DNA from: Pseudomonas orientalis
GTDB taxonomy: Bacteria > Pseudomonadota > Gammaproteobacteria > Pseudomonadales > Pseudomonadaceae
Assembly: GCF_001439815.1 (NCBI RefSeq)
Contig: NZ_JYLM01000001.1
Coordinates: 620,001 to 684,000, forward strand
Direction of reading: 5' to 3'
Length of the DNA: 64,000 bases
Shown: in pieces, positions 32,614 through 41,421 of the stretch
Layout: every line of letters begins with the position of its first letter
Position numbering within the stretch: the first letter of the stretch is position 1
Notes under the pieces: generated by a model
Told to the model about the DNA's origin: nothing
Seen by the model: the letters and a program-made list of their open reading frames with translations, nothing else
Databases searched by the model: none
Position numbers and translations under genes: made by a program

Positions 32614-33537
32614 ATGTTTACCCATCCCCTGCGTGTGGCCGTGCTGGCGCTGGCCGTCGGCACCGCGCAACAGACGTTCGCCGTGCAGCAGGTCGACCTC
32701 AGCCCGGACCGCCCGCGCATTCATGCGCCCCGTAACGAAGCGGCGATCGCGCAGATCCCGCCGGGCTTCAAGTTCGCCCAGCCGGGCAAGTTCACCGTGG
32801 CCGTGTCCGGTGTGGCCGGGCCGCCTCTGGCGCTGCTGGCCAGCGATGACAAGACCACCATCGGCAGTGAAGCCGACACCGCGCAGTTGGTCGCCGACAG
32901 CCTCGGCCTGCAACTCAACGTAGTGCAGACCAGTTGGGAGGACTGGCCCCTGGGCGTGAGTTCGGGCAAGTACGACGCGGTGATCAGCAACGTCACCGTG
33001 ACCGAAGCGCGCAAGAAGCGGTTTGACTTCGCCACCTATCGCCAGGACGTGCTCGGGTTTTACGTGAAGAGCACCAGCCCCATCAGCGAGATCAAACAGG
33101 CCGCCGACATTGCCGGGCTCAAGATCATCGTCGGCTCCGGGACCAATCAGGAAAAAGTCCTGCTGGCGTGGAACGAGGCCAATGAAAAGGCCGGCCTCAA
33201 GCCTGCGCTGTTGCAGTACTTCGACGACCAGGCCGCCGCGCAACTGGCGGTGCAGTCGGGGCGCAGCGATGCGTTGTTCGGGCCCAACTCGGTGTACGCC
33301 TATTCGGCGGCGATCACCGGCGGCATCAAGCGCGTCGGCACCGTCAACGGCGGCTGGCCGTTGCAGGCCGATATCGCCGTGACCACGCGCAAGGACAACG
33401 GCCTGGTCAAGCCGATCCATACCGCCCTGGAAGGTGCGATTGCCGGCGGTCAATACGCCCAGGTGTTGCAGCGCTGGGGGCTGGATGTGGAGCGCGTCGA
33501 TAAATCACTGATCAACCCACCGGGCCTGCCGGATTAG
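32614..33537 (+). CDS. Periplasmic substrate-binding protein of the amino-acid ABC transporter (SBP_bac_3)
   Basis: This 307-aa exported receptor has signal peptide [29 protein letters not shown]_bac_3 features include [57 protein letters not shown] in two parts, [20 protein letters not shown] and [17 protein letters not shown]. The usual Asp/Glu and Arg that clamp the amino-acid backbone are not all obvious, so an amine or a modified amino acid is possible. It sits between the ATPase gene and the amine oxidase gene. Confidence 0.9.
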   Translation: MFTHPLRVAVLALAVGTAQQTFAVQQVDLSPDRPRIHAPRNEAAIAQIPPGFKFAQPGKFTVAVSGVAGPPLALLASDDKTTIGSEADTAQLVADSLGLQLNVVQTSWEDWPLGVSSGKYDAVISNVTVTEARKKRFDFATYRQDVLGFYVKSTSPISEIKQAADIAGLKIIVGSGTNQEKVLLAWNEANEKAGLKPALLQYFDDQAAAQLAVQSGRSDALFGPNSVYAYSAAITGGIKRVGTVNGGWPLQADIAVTTRKDNGLVKPIHTALEGAIAGGQYAQVLQRWGLDVERVDKSLINPPGLPD

Positions 33538-33548
33538 GAGTATCGAAC

Positions 33549-35132
33549 ATGGGACTGACACGACGTGAAGCGCTGTCCAGCATTGCCGCCATCGGCGGTG
33601 AGCAGGCGGCCAAGGACGCGTTGGCCGCCTTGGGCCTGGGGCCGTCTTCACACCGGCGGCCACAACCGCTGAAACTCAAGGAAGGCCTGGGGCAGGGCAC
33701 CCGCGTGCTGGTGCTGGGCGCCGGGATTGCCGGGCTGGTCACTGCGCTGGAACTGAGCCGGGCCGGGTTTACCGTGCAGGTGCTGGAGGCCCGCGACCGC
33801 GTGGGCGGTCGCACCTGGACCCTGCGCAACGGCGACCGCGTGGACTACACCGATGGCCGCTCGCAAACCGTAGCGTTCGATCCGGACCAGTATTTCAACG
33901 CCGGCCCCGCGCGCATTCCCAGCCAGCACCGCACGATCCTCGACTACTGCAGTGAACTGGGTGTGCCGCTGCAAGTGCTGGTCAACAGCAGCCATGGCGC
34001 CCAGGTGCGGCCGGACCTGCAACAACCGGCGTTCACCGTCGGCCAGGCGGTCAATGATGCGCGCGGCCATCTCTCCGGCCTGCTGGCCAGGGCGGTGCAG
34101 CGCGATGCGCTCGACGACGTCTTGACCGGCGAGGAACGCACGCGCCTGCTCGCGTTCCTGCAGGTGTATGGCGACCTGTCCCAGGCACTGGCCTACGAAG
34201 GCAGCTTGCGTGCCGGGCACCTTGAATCGCCCGTGCACCCCGGCGCACTGCCCGCCAGCGCGCAGCCGATCGGGCTTGAGCGCCTGTTGCATCCCGAACT
34301 GTGGGGCGCGCTGCTGCACACCGAATTCCCGGAGTTCTCGGCGACCATGTTCCAGCCGGTGGGCGGCATGGACCGCATCACCGAGGCGTTCTACCAACGC
34401 GTGCGCGAGCAGGTGCAACTGGGCGCCCAGGTGCGACAGATTCGCCAACTGGAAGACGGCGTCGCGGTGACCTATCACGACCGGCACAGCGGCCGTGAAC
34501 AGGTGGTGCGTGCCGATTATCTGGTCTCCACCTTGCCGCTGCCATTGCTGGCCAGGCTCGATACCGACTTCAGCGACCCGGTCAAAGCCGCCCTGCTCAG
34601 CACCCGCAACGACCAGGCAACCAAAGTGGCGTGGCAATCGCCGCGTTTCTGGGAGACCGATTACCGCATCTATGGCGGCCTGTCCTGGGTTGAACACCCG
34701 GCGCGCCTGCTGTGGTACCCGAGCAACGACCTCAATACCCGCGACGGGGTGCTGGTGGCCGGTTACGTCACCGGGGAGGGCGCCGACGCGTTCGGCGCGC
34801 AGTCGTTTGCCACGCAATACGCCGCCTCCCGGCACGCCGTGGAATTGCTGCATCCCGGTTATTCCGCGCAGTTGCGCCACCCGTTGGCGGTGGCGTGGGA
34901 GCAGATCCCCTACAGCGAAGGCCCATGGCTGCAACGCGAGCACTTCCCCGCCAAGGCCAGCGCATTGCTGGAGCAGGCCCACGGCCGCGTGTATTTCGCC
35001 GGCGACGGCCTGGTGCAGAGCGGCGTGGGCATCTGGCAGGAATCGGCAGCCAACTCGGCGCGGCATGTGGTCGCGCAATTGGCTGAACGGGTGACCCGGC
35101 AACGTCACAGTGCGGCACTGGCGGCGTCATAG
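33549..35132 (+). CDS. FAD-dependent amine oxidase (flavin monoamine oxidase / L-amino-acid oxidase family)
   Basis: This 527-aa flavoenzyme should oxidise an amine or amino acid to an imine, with O2 as acceptor. The dinucleotide fold is [20 protein letters not shown] (~residue 55), followed by [20 protein letters not shown] and [19 protein letters not shown], typical of L-amino-acid-oxidase-like members. The C-terminal FAD motif is [19 protein letters not shown]. The first 40 residues ([20 protein letters not shown]) resemble a weak or degenerate twin-arginine-like start without a proper hydrophobic core, so location is uncertain. RidA downstream would clear the reactive imine product. Confidence 0.9.
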   Translation: MGLTRREALSSIAAIGGEQAAKDALAALGLGPSSHRRPQPLKLKEGLGQGTRVLVLGAGIAGLVTALELSRAGFTVQVLEARDRVGGRTWTLRNGDRVDYTDGRSQTVAFDPDQYFNAGPARIPSQHRTILDYCSELGVPLQVLVNSSHGAQVRPDLQQPAFTVGQAVNDARGHLSGLLARAVQRDALDDVLTGEERTRLLAFLQVYGDLSQALAYEGSLRAGHLESPVHPGALPASAQPIGLERLLHPELWGALLHTEFPEFSATMFQPVGGMDRITEAFYQRVREQVQLGAQVRQIRQLEDGVAVTYHDRHSGREQVVRADYLVSTLPLPLLARLDTDFSDPVKAALLSTRNDQATKVAWQSPRFWETDYRIYGGLSWVEHPARLLWYPSNDLNTRDGVLVAGYVTGEGADAFGAQSFATQYAASRHAVELLHPGYSAQLRHPLAVAWEQIPYSEGPWLQREHFPAKASALLEQAHGRVYFAGDGLVQSGVGIWQESAANSARHVVAQLAERVTRQRHSAALAAS

Positions 35133-35171
35133 CTTTTGAACCTGTGTAGACATCCAACAAGGAGCAACCCC

Positions 35172-35594
35172 ATGAGCGACAGCATCCAACGCACCAGCGT
35201 CGGCGATTTTCCCATCTCGCAAACCGTGACCGTACCGGCCTCGGCCAGCCTGGTATTCGTCAGCGGCACCTTGCCGGACCTGGCCGACCCGAACGTTGCC
35301 GGGGTCTACGGCGATACCGAAGTGCAGACAGTGTCGGTGTTCAACAAACTGCGAAACATCCTTCAGCAGCAGGATTTGGACCTGGGCGATATCGTGCAAT
35401 TGCGGGTCTTCCTGGTGGGCGCCCCGGAAACCGACGGCAAGCTGGACTTCGCCGGATTGCAGCGCGGTTACACGCAGTTCTTCGGCACCCTCGAACAACC
35501 GAACAAGCCGGCGCGCACGGCGTTGCAGGTGGTGGCATTGCCCTTGCCCGGGGCATGGGTGGAAGTGGAGGCGGTGGCTGCCAGGACGGTGTGA
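35172..35594 (+). CDS. RidA family enamine/imine deaminase
   Basis: This 140-aa protein uses the ATG at 35172 after AAGGAGCAACCC. The family core is visible: LVFVSGTLPDL, QTVSVFNKLRNILQQQDLDLGDIVQLRVFL and the substrate-binding arginine in KPARTALQVVALPLPGAWVEVEA (quoted in part: PARTALQV). RidA proteins hydrolyse reactive imines/enamines produced by PLP or flavin enzymes. Placement right behind an amine oxidase gene fits detoxification of, or the next step on, its product. Confidence 0.9.
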   Translation: MSDSIQRTSVGDFPISQTVTVPASASLVFVSGTLPDLADPNVAGVYGDTEVQTVSVFNKLRNILQQQDLDLGDIVQLRVFLVGAPETDGKLDFAGLQRGYTQFFGTLEQPNKPARTALQVVALPLPGAWVEVEAVAARTV

Positions 35595-35719
35595 GCCCAG
35601 GGCAGACTGCCACTTTTTTCCGAGAAAATCCCTACAGGTATCTGGGAGTTTTCATTCTTCTCACCCGTGTTTTTCCTCCTAGGATGGCGCCATCGCTTGA
35701 CCACAAGCGAGACGGCAAT

Positions 35720-35740
35720 GGGGCCTGTCTTTCAGGCCCC
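35720..35740. other. Perfect 8-bp hairpin GGGGCCTG-TCTTT-CAGGCCCC
   Basis: A GC-rich hairpin sits 31 bases before the ATG of the DUF4398 lipoprotein gene. There is no U-run behind it on either strand, so it is not a standard intrinsic terminator. It is either the end of the RidA transcript by another mechanism or part of the 5' untranslated region of the lipoprotein gene. Confidence 0.4.
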
Positions 35741-35771
35741 CAGCCATACGAATAGGCTTAGGAGTCAAAAC

Positions 35772-36164
35772 ATGAGGATCACCCGTGTGAGCAAACGCCT
35801 GCGCCGCTCGGCCTGGGCGGTGATCGTTGCGGCAACATTGGCCGGCTGCGCCACGCCGCTGCCGCCGACGGAAAAAATCTCCCTGGCTCGCGACTCCGTG
35901 GGGCGTGCCCTGGCGGCACAAGCCACGCAATTCGCACCGCTGGAGATGAAGACCGCTCAAGACAAACTGGCGCGTATGGAGCAAGCCATCGGCGAGAAAC
36001 ACTACGCGGAAGTGGACGCGCTGGCCGAGCAGATCGAAGTGGACGCCAACCTGGCCGAGACCAAGGCCAACACGGTGCGTAAACAGCAGGTCCTGCAGCA
36101 GGCACGCGAGGGCATCCAGGTGCTCAAGCAGGAAATGCTCAACGCCCCCGCGACCACCCACTGA
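35772..36164 (+). CDS. DUF4398 domain lipoprotein
   Basis: This 130-aa lipoprotein has lipobox LAGC (Cys26) after a basic start. The mature part is helical: ISLARDSVGRALAAQATQFA, KTAQDKLARMEQAIGEKHYA, ADALAEQIEVDANLAETKAN-like segments, the DUF4398 pattern. The family is often found paired with an OmpA-domain lipoprotein, as here with 10 bases between the genes. It probably sits in the outer membrane and helps connect it to peptidoglycan, by association only. Confidence 0.82.
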   Translation: MRITRVSKRLRRSAWAVIVAATLAGCATPLPPTEKISLARDSVGRALAAQATQFAPLEMKTAQDKLARMEQAIGEKHYAEVDALAEQIEVDANLAETKANTVRKQQVLQQAREGIQVLKQEMLNAPATTH

Positions 36165-36174
36165 GGATTCTCCC

Positions 36175-36948
36175 ATGCGTGCCACTTACTTCATTCCCGT
36201 TTTGTCCGCCTTGGCGCTGGCCGTGGCCGGTTGCGCCACGCCGCCGGAAAACGCGCAACTGCTGCAAGCGCGCAGTCAGTTTTCCAGCTTGCAGCAAAAG
36301 CCCGAGTCCAACACCCTGGCGGCGGTTGAAACGCGCATCGCCTCGAATGCGCTGGACCGCGCCAACCAGGTCTCGCTGCATGACCGCACCGACCCGAAGA
36401 TCGATCAGCTGGCGTACCTGGCGTCGCAGCGAATCGCGGTGGCCGAACAGACCATCGCCGGCCGCAAGATCGATGCCCAGCTCGACAATATCGCGGTCGA
36501 CCGCACCCAGGTGCAGCTTGATGTCCGCACCGCACAACTCAAGGCCTTGCAGGCCATGAAGGCGCAGCCGTCGGAGCGCGGACAGGTGATTACCTTTGGC
36601 GATGTGCTGTTCGATACCGCCAGGGCCGACCTGAAACCGGGCAGCCAACGGGACCTCCAGAGACTGGCGGATTTTCTGTTGCAGAACCCCGAGCGCCAGG
36701 TTCGCGTGGAAGGTTTCACCGACAGCACCGGTGGCGACGCGTTCAACCAGACCTTGTCCGAGCGCCGCGCCCAAGCCTTGGCGCGTGGCCTGGAGCGGTC
36801 CGGCGTGGGCAGCGAACGCATCACCGTGGTCGGCTACGGCAAGCAGTTCCCGGTGGCCGATAACCTGAGCGCGCCGTCACGCCAGTTGAACCGCCGCGTG
36901 GAAGTGATCGTGTCCAACGACGGCTCGGCGGTCAGCGCGCGCCGCTGA
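36175..36948 (+). CDS. OmpA family lipoprotein with DUF4398-like N-terminal region
   Basis: This 257-aa outer-membrane lipoprotein has lipobox VAGC (Cys20). A helical stretch follows (residues ~25-130, ASNALDRANQVSLHDR, LASQRIAVAEQTIAGRK), related to DUF4398. The C-terminal OmpA domain (~140-250) carries ITFGDVLFDTARADLKPGS and VRVEGFTDSTGGDAFNQTLS, then RRAQALARGL and GYGKQFPVADN. The peptidoglycan-binding Asp and Arg positions of the OmpA domain are present (FTDS, NRRVEV). It is likely an envelope-anchoring protein cotranscribed with the preceding lipoprotein gene. Confidence 0.9.
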   Translation: MRATYFIPVLSALALAVAGCATPPENAQLLQARSQFSSLQQKPESNTLAAVETRIASNALDRANQVSLHDRTDPKIDQLAYLASQRIAVAEQTIAGRKIDAQLDNIAVDRTQVQLDVRTAQLKALQAMKAQPSERGQVITFGDVLFDTARADLKPGSQRDLQRLADFLLQNPERQVRVEGFTDSTGGDAFNQTLSERRAQALARGLERSGVGSERITVVGYGKQFPVADNLSAPSRQLNRRVEVIVSNDGSAVSARR

Positions 36949-36972
36949 GCCAGGCGGGAGTAGCGCGCGCCG

Positions 36973-37809
36973 TTACTCCTGCAGCTGCAACGCCTGCTGT
37001 TTGAGCCTGCGCTTTTGCTCGAAGGGCAACTTCTCATTGTCCCCATAGGGCGCGCTGTACCAGTTGCCGTAAGTTGGATTGGGTAGCAGGAACCAGCGCT
37101 GCCCCAGCCAATTCACGTAGGGTTGGACCGCCTTGCGCTGGGCCGCCGGCGTGTTGTGTTCGGCCTGCACGAAATCGCCCAGGGAATCCCCGGCCATCAA
37201 CAGCACCCGCGCATGGCGGGCGACCCATTGGCGACGACAGTTCTTGCCATAGCCGGCGCTTTCGCAGTGGCCGGTAGGCGTGCTGGCCGCCAGGATTTGT
37301 TCATCGCTCTCAATCGGGAAACCGCGCAGGCGCAGATTTGCAGCCGTGGCCGCAACCTGGCTGTGTTCGCGATTGGTGAGGTAATAGACCTTGATGCCTT
37401 TTTGCCGGGCCGCCTGCAGGAACGCCACCGAACCGGGCAGCGCCCGGGCCTTGGCCTGGTCGACCCAGGTGTTCCAGCGGTCATAGGAATAGACCTGGTT
37501 GTTCAGAATGTCGCGGGCATTGAGCGGCACGTTGTCCAACAGGGTTTCGTCGATATCGACCACCACGGCCGGCGGCAGGCCTTTCAGATCTCGCGCGGGA
37601 AAGGGCAGGGCGTCCCAGGTGGGATCAGCCAGGGCAACGTCGAGCTGACGGGTGGCGTTGGCGAAGAGCTGACGGTAGATCAGCTCGTGCTCGATGGAGG
37701 TCTGGGTCCAGAGCACGGCGTCGAGTTGGTCGTTGGCCCGTGGGGTGTGCTGGCAGCCTGTCAGGGTATTAGCCAAGAGACAGGCAGTGGCGAAGATCAG
37801 CTTACGCAT
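36973..37809 (-). CDS. HAD-superfamily acid phosphatase / 5'-nucleotidase lipoprotein (e(P4) type)
   Basis: This 278-aa outer-membrane lipoprotein phosphatase has lipobox LTGC (Cys19) from the chosen ATG. The HAD catalytic motif is VVVDIDETLLDN (nucleophile near residue 84), motif II is YYLTNRE, and motif IV is LLMAGDSLGDF. That set defines class C acid phosphatases of the e(P4) family, which strip phosphate from nucleotides in the periplasm or at the surface. An upstream in-frame ATG at 37878 would hide the signal peptide. It converges on the OmpA gene from the right; 24 bases separate the stops. Confidence 0.88.
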   Translation of the reverse strand: MRKLIFATACLLANTLTGCQHTPRANDQLDAVLWTQTSIEHELIYRQLFANATRQLDVALADPTWDALPFPARDLKGLPPAVVVDIDETLLDNVPLNARDILNNQVYSYDRWNTWVDQAKARALPGSVAFLQAARQKGIKVYYLTNREHSQVAATAANLRLRGFPIESDEQILAASTPTGHCESAGYGKNCRRQWVARHARVLLMAGDSLGDFVQAEHNTPAAQRKAVQPYVNWLGQRWFLLPNPTYGNWYSAPYGDNEKLPFEQKRRLKQQALQLQE

Positions 37810-37846
37810 GGCGTCGTTTCGCAATGGGAAGTGGGCGGGAACTGAA

Positions 37847-39784
37847 TCAATAAGACTCACCGATAGAGCAGTGTGCAATCAGCTTTTGTATTGCCCGCCG
37901 TAACAAGCTTTCTTGGTTTTTATTCATGTATATGATTAATGAACCATTCGGTTGCAGGACGATAATGCCGGCGAGGTCGTCGCGATAATTGATCACTTCA
38001 TGGAAGCCGCTTTGGTCTGTGAACAGCATCAGGGCTCCGCGCTCGGCTCGGGTGATGTCGTAAATGCCCTGCAACGGGCCGTGCACGGCGGTTTCGAACA
38101 AATTGAGCATTGCCTGGCGGACAGGCTCTCCTGAACGTACCGTTGTCTGATAAGAGTCGGCAAGTATCAATTCCATGCCTGAGTTGCTGATACTCTGCGC
38201 AGTACTTGGCCAATCACGGTACGCCTGAGGCGTCAGGACATCTGCCATCGAACTTGACACATCGACGATCAGCTTTGGTAACGGCAAGGCATAGTCGGTA
38301 ATTGCCCGCCGCAAATGCTTGCGTAACTGACGGGCCGAATCCGCATTAGTGGGTGTGACGCAGGCGAATGCCTCGCATCGTTCGCTGACGTTTACGTCGC
38401 CTGCCTGCTGGCAAAGCTCAAGGAGCTTTTTAGGTTGGCTGATCGGCACAGGCCCATAGTTTGCGAGCGCTACCAGCGCCTGTGTATTGAGTTTTGCGTA
38501 ATCACGTAGTGCTTGATTGAAGTTTCGTGTGTTGGCTCTGGCGTATTGTTTGGCTTCAAGCACATAAATGATGCGATGGCTTCCATCGGCTCGGCGCTGC
38601 AGCAGTGAATAGTCCGGTTGAATATTTTGTTTTCGGCCGGTTCCCATCAGGGCAATACCTTGCGCCGCGACCCGGAACTCCGCCATCAACTCGAGAACGT
38701 CGTTGCCGACATGCAAGTTGGCGACATGGGTAGGGCTGAAAGTGAATGTCAGGCACTTGTTTACCCCCACCAACTGAAAGCGTTCACCGCCTTGTTCCAC
38801 CTCGCGTTTGATCAAGGTAACCAGCCATATGGAGTAAAGCTGTGAACGATGCTTCCAGATGGGCAGGTCGAGTAAATCCTCAAGATCATGGTACGACGCT
38901 TTAGCCGCGACCAACTCTGAGTGAGCATTAACCAGCGCTTCGACTCTGTCTGCCAGGACGCCACGGTGCGACTGGGGCACGCGCTGGTAATACCAAAGCA
39001 TGCGCAAGAGTTGGAAACGCGCGATGTGATCGTCTTGCGCGTGTGCCAGTGTGGACTCGCTCCATTGTCTGATCGGAGCGCGCTCTGACATCTGTGGCTC
39101 GTCATTCCTGCGGGCGCTGCGTAGATCGCTCTGGCTGGTGTAGCGGCCGGTGCGGCGGCATAACTCGTCGACCATCGTTGCGACAGGCAGGAGTGCCTGG
39201 CTGAGGGGATCAGTGATCGCCCCCGTGGGTAGCGGAGCGGGTGTCCGGTAAGGCCAGTCGACGTTGTTTATCCAGGCTGTGGCTTGATTACTCGCGATGG
39301 GAGCTGCGATGGCCGCCTTGGCTCGTTCGGTTCCGAATGTTTCTTCAAAAGCCGTCTGAAGCCCTCTGCTGATTGCAATCAAGTCCGCGGGCTTATAAGC
39401 ACGTTGCGCAACAATGTTGTGCAGGTTTTCAATTGCGTTACGCGCGCGGCGAAACGCATCGGCATTGAATGAGAGTTTATCGCCCTCATTAAAATCGAAC
39501 TCAATCAGGAGTTGCTCATTACTGAGCGATACGCCTCCTTCAGTGAACATCTCGTAGATGTCAGTGAGCATCATGCTAAACGGCTGCAGGGCATTGAGCA
39601 CGGCAATCAGGAACGTGGTTATGTCGACGTCATGCTGCTTCAGGTATGCGCCCACATCCTGTAACGCAGGTATGTGCAATTGCGCACGCAAATCCGCGAC
39701 GAATTGCCGGTCATGGCTCTTGGGTGCCAGCCGGTCCCCTGAGTTCAAGCTATTCCACAGCTCGGCGGCGGTTTTTAACGGCAC
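37847..39784 (-). CDS. Large protein with PD-(D/E)XK nuclease-like and VWA-like motifs; candidate defence protein
   Basis: This 645-aa cytoplasmic protein was not recognised as a named family. The GTG start has an AAGGATGATCCT upstream. The first ~370 residues are helical. Then comes QPDYSLLQRRADGSHR (~391) followed by YVLEAKQYA (~410) and NQALRDYAKLNTQALVALA, which together match the PD...ExK core and following helix of PD-(D/E)XK nucleases, as in McrC/DUF2357-like restriction proteins. Next is LIVDVSSSMADVL (~507), a DxSxS metal-ion-adhesion motif of VWA domains, and later ALMLFTDQSG. GC content is lower than in the neighbours, consistent with transfer. A conserved unknown gene is divergent, 98 bases away. 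Confidence 0.55.
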   Translation of the reverse strand: MPLKTAAELWNSLNSGDRLAPKSHDRQFVADLRAQLHIPALQDVGAYLKQHDVDITTFLIAVLNALQPFSMMLTDIYEMFTEGGVSLSNEQLLIEFDFNEGDKLSFNADAFRRARNAIENLHNIVAQRAYKPADLIAISRGLQTAFEETFGTERAKAAIAAPIASNQATAWINNVDWPYRTPAPLPTGAITDPLSQALLPVATMVDELCRRTGRYTSQSDLRSARRNDEPQMSERAPIRQWSESTLAHAQDDHIARFQLLRMLWYYQRVPQSHRGVLADRVEALVNAHSELVAAKASYHDLEDLLDLPIWKHRSQLYSIWLVTLIKREVEQGGERFQLVGVNKCLTFTFSPTHVANLHVGNDVLELMAEFRVAAQGIALMGTGRKQNIQPDYSLLQRRADGSHRIIYVLEAKQYARANTRNFNQALRDYAKLNTQALVALANYGPVPISQPKKLLELCQQAGDVNVSERCEAFACVTPTNADSARQLRKHLRRAITDYALPLPKLIVDVSSSMADVLTPQAYRDWPSTAQSISNSGMELILADSYQTTVRSGEPVRQAMLNLFETAVHGPLQGIYDITRAERGALMLFTDQSGFHEVINYRDDLAGIIVLQPNGSLIIYMNKNQESLLRRAIQKLIAHCSIGESY

Positions 39785-39882
39785 AGGATCATCCTTGATT
39801 AAGGTAAGTGGCTATTAGCCATAATTCGCAAAGCGTGAGATGTTACCCCACTTAAGGAAACCATGCGCTTCTCAGGATCATC

Positions 39883-40464
39883 ATGAACATACAACAAGGT
39901 CTTTACGAAAACGTCACGCTCATCGACGTGCAATTGGCATCCGTCTATTACCCGATTCTCGTTGACTTGGCCAAGCATAAGCATTGCCTGACTTATACGG
40001 AGTTGGTCGATCGAGCCAAGCATGAGCACCCCGACAGCGGGGTTGTTCAAAATGCTATTCCGGTATCCACGGGGCGACGACTGGATGTGGTCAGGCTGTT
40101 CACCGATGAGCGTGAGTTGCCAGACCTGACGTCGCTGGTGATCAGTAAAGGCACTGGAGAATGTGGAAGCTTTTTTACTCGTCACTTCGATCCCGTGGCT
40201 GCGCGCGAGCAGGTCTTCTCATACGATTGGAATACCGCAACCACAGATTTTGCAGGTTTCGTTGAAGTGACCGAGAGTGCCGTGAAACCTCGAAAAAAGG
40301 TCAAGAAGCCGCAGGCTCGCGAACGCATGGCGGCTTACTATCAGGCGAATAAAGCCGGCTTGCCGTTGAATGTAAGTGAATACAGAGAAGCCATCATCGA
40401 GCTCATTATGGAAGGCTTCCCTGACGAGCAAGCCTATTCCCTGGCGCTTCGCCAAACAGGCTGA
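39883..40464 (+). CDS. Conserved protein of unknown function, divergent partner of the nuclease/VWA-like gene
   Basis: This 193-aa protein has no signal peptide or membrane segment. The first half looks like a winged helix plus a small conserved domain: YYPILVDLAKHKHCLTYTEL, VQNAIPVSTGRRLDVVRLFT, LPDLTSLVISKGTGECG and FTRHFDPVAAREQVFSYDW. A basic linker (KPRKKVKKPQARERM) leads to a second helical part (REAIIELIMEGFPDEQAYSL). DNA binding or a regulatory partner role is plausible but unproven. It shares a 98-base promoter region with the nuclease/VWA-like gene and overlaps the convergent gene on its right by 31 bases. Confidence 0.6.
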   Translation: MNIQQGLYENVTLIDVQLASVYYPILVDLAKHKHCLTYTELVDRAKHEHPDSGVVQNAIPVSTGRRLDVVRLFTDERELPDLTSLVISKGTGECGSFFTRHFDPVAAREQVFSYDWNTATTDFAGFVEVTESAVKPRKKVKKPQARERMAAYYQANKAGLPLNVSEYREAIIELIMEGFPDEQAYSLALRQTG

Positions 40465-40958
40465 GCATCCCCGTCTACCGTCCAATGAGCCCGAGCCGGT
40501 TCAATACAGATCCCGCCTATCCAGCGCGCATGTGAACTGTGGTCAGGCCAATAGGCGTTTGCGTCGAGCACTTCAAGACCGAGCGGCGTCAGCGCCAATT
40601 CCCGTCGCGGCCACTCCAGATGCGTCTCGGTTTCCACCAGCAACGGCTGGTCGCCATCGATCAACGGTCGCAACAGCGCGTGAAACATCATGTCGCCCAG
40701 GAACGGCAGCGGTTCGCGCTTGGCCATCAGTTCTGCGAACACCCGGCCAAACGGCACCGGCCCGGCTTCGGCGATATGAGCCTTGAGCTTGGGCCAACTG
40801 CTGAAACCCAGCGCTTTGGCGATCTGCCATTGCGCCTGGGACAAGGTGGCGTTGGGGTCCTCGTGCTTGAGGTGCAGCAGCAGTTGCTTGGCACGCTTGC
40901 GCTGCTGCTCAAGGTTGAGGCGGCCATTGGTAGTGGAAGTAAAAGGGCTTTGCGACAT
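40434..40958 (-). CDS. Shortened DUF1835-like protein
   Basis: The ATG at 40958 follows an excellent ribosome-binding site (CAAGGAGCTCGT); 174 aa. The N-terminal part has RKRAKQLLLHLKHEDP and LSQAQWQIAKALGFSSWPKL, a helical motif found before ankyrin, glyoxalase-like and DUF1835 domains. The C-terminal part (LPFLGDMMFHALLRPLIDGD, ELALTPLGLEVLDANAYWPD, RWIGGICI) resembles the end of DUF1835 proteins. The central portion of those proteins, in my recollection of ~150 residues, appears to be missing, so this may be an in-frame deletion product. Function is unknown. Confidence 0.6.
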   Translation of the reverse strand: MSQSPFTSTTNGRLNLEQQRKRAKQLLLHLKHEDPNATLSQAQWQIAKALGFSSWPKLKAHIAEAGPVPFGRVFAELMAKREPLPFLGDMMFHALLRPLIDGDQPLLVETETHLEWPRRELALTPLGLEVLDANAYWPDHSSHARWIGGICIEPARAHWTVDGDAQPVWRSARE

Positions 40959-41110
40959 ACGAGCTCCTTGCATAAACCTTTTCCGCTTTAAGGTTGGGAG
41001 TCGTAGAAACGAGGTGGAGCTGTGATGTCCTGGGCGCAGCCCTTTCCGCGGAAGGTGGCGTGGAGGGCGCCAGGCGGGAAATATAGGCAGAGTGGCGGCC
41101 GATTGCAAAC

Positions 41111-41371
41111 TCAGACGGGTTCATCAGACTTGCGATCAATCCAGTGAGTCTTGATCCCTTTGGCCCAGGCCACCGTATAGAAACAGCTCAGCAACACAAT
41201 GCCCCATTGCTCGGCATTGATCGACGACCAGAACCAGAACGGCTGGCCGGCCATGCCGAACAGGCAGGCGTAGCGGCGGACTTTAAGGCGTTTGCTTTGG
41301 CTGAACCAGATGGCGACGACGCCGAGGGCGGCGATCATGAGTTGCGCGATCAAAGCGATTTCCCTTACCAA
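41111..41371 (-). CDS. Small membrane protein (86 aa)
   Basis: With the TTG start at 41371 the product begins MVREIALIAQLMIAALGVVA, then IWFSQSKRLKVRRYACLFGM, AGQPFWFWSSINAEQWGIVL and LSCFYTVAWAKGIKTHWID, giving three membrane segments. Similar short proteins occur in phages and bacterial genomes with a REIALIAQ-type start, which supports this choice over the ATG at 41338. No ribosome-binding site is obvious. Function is unknown; it could be a phage remnant. Confidence 0.6.
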   Translation of the reverse strand: MVREIALIAQLMIAALGVVAIWFSQSKRLKVRRYACLFGMAGQPFWFWSSINAEQWGIVLLSCFYTVAWAKGIKTHWIDRKSDEPV

Positions 41372-41421
41372 AGGTGAGAGGGCGCAGGCCTCTCCCACCG
41401 GTTGATTTGCTGCGCGTAGGG

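Noticed and set aside
35720..35740. Rho-independent terminator after RidA
   Set aside because: Good hairpin, but no U-run on either strand.
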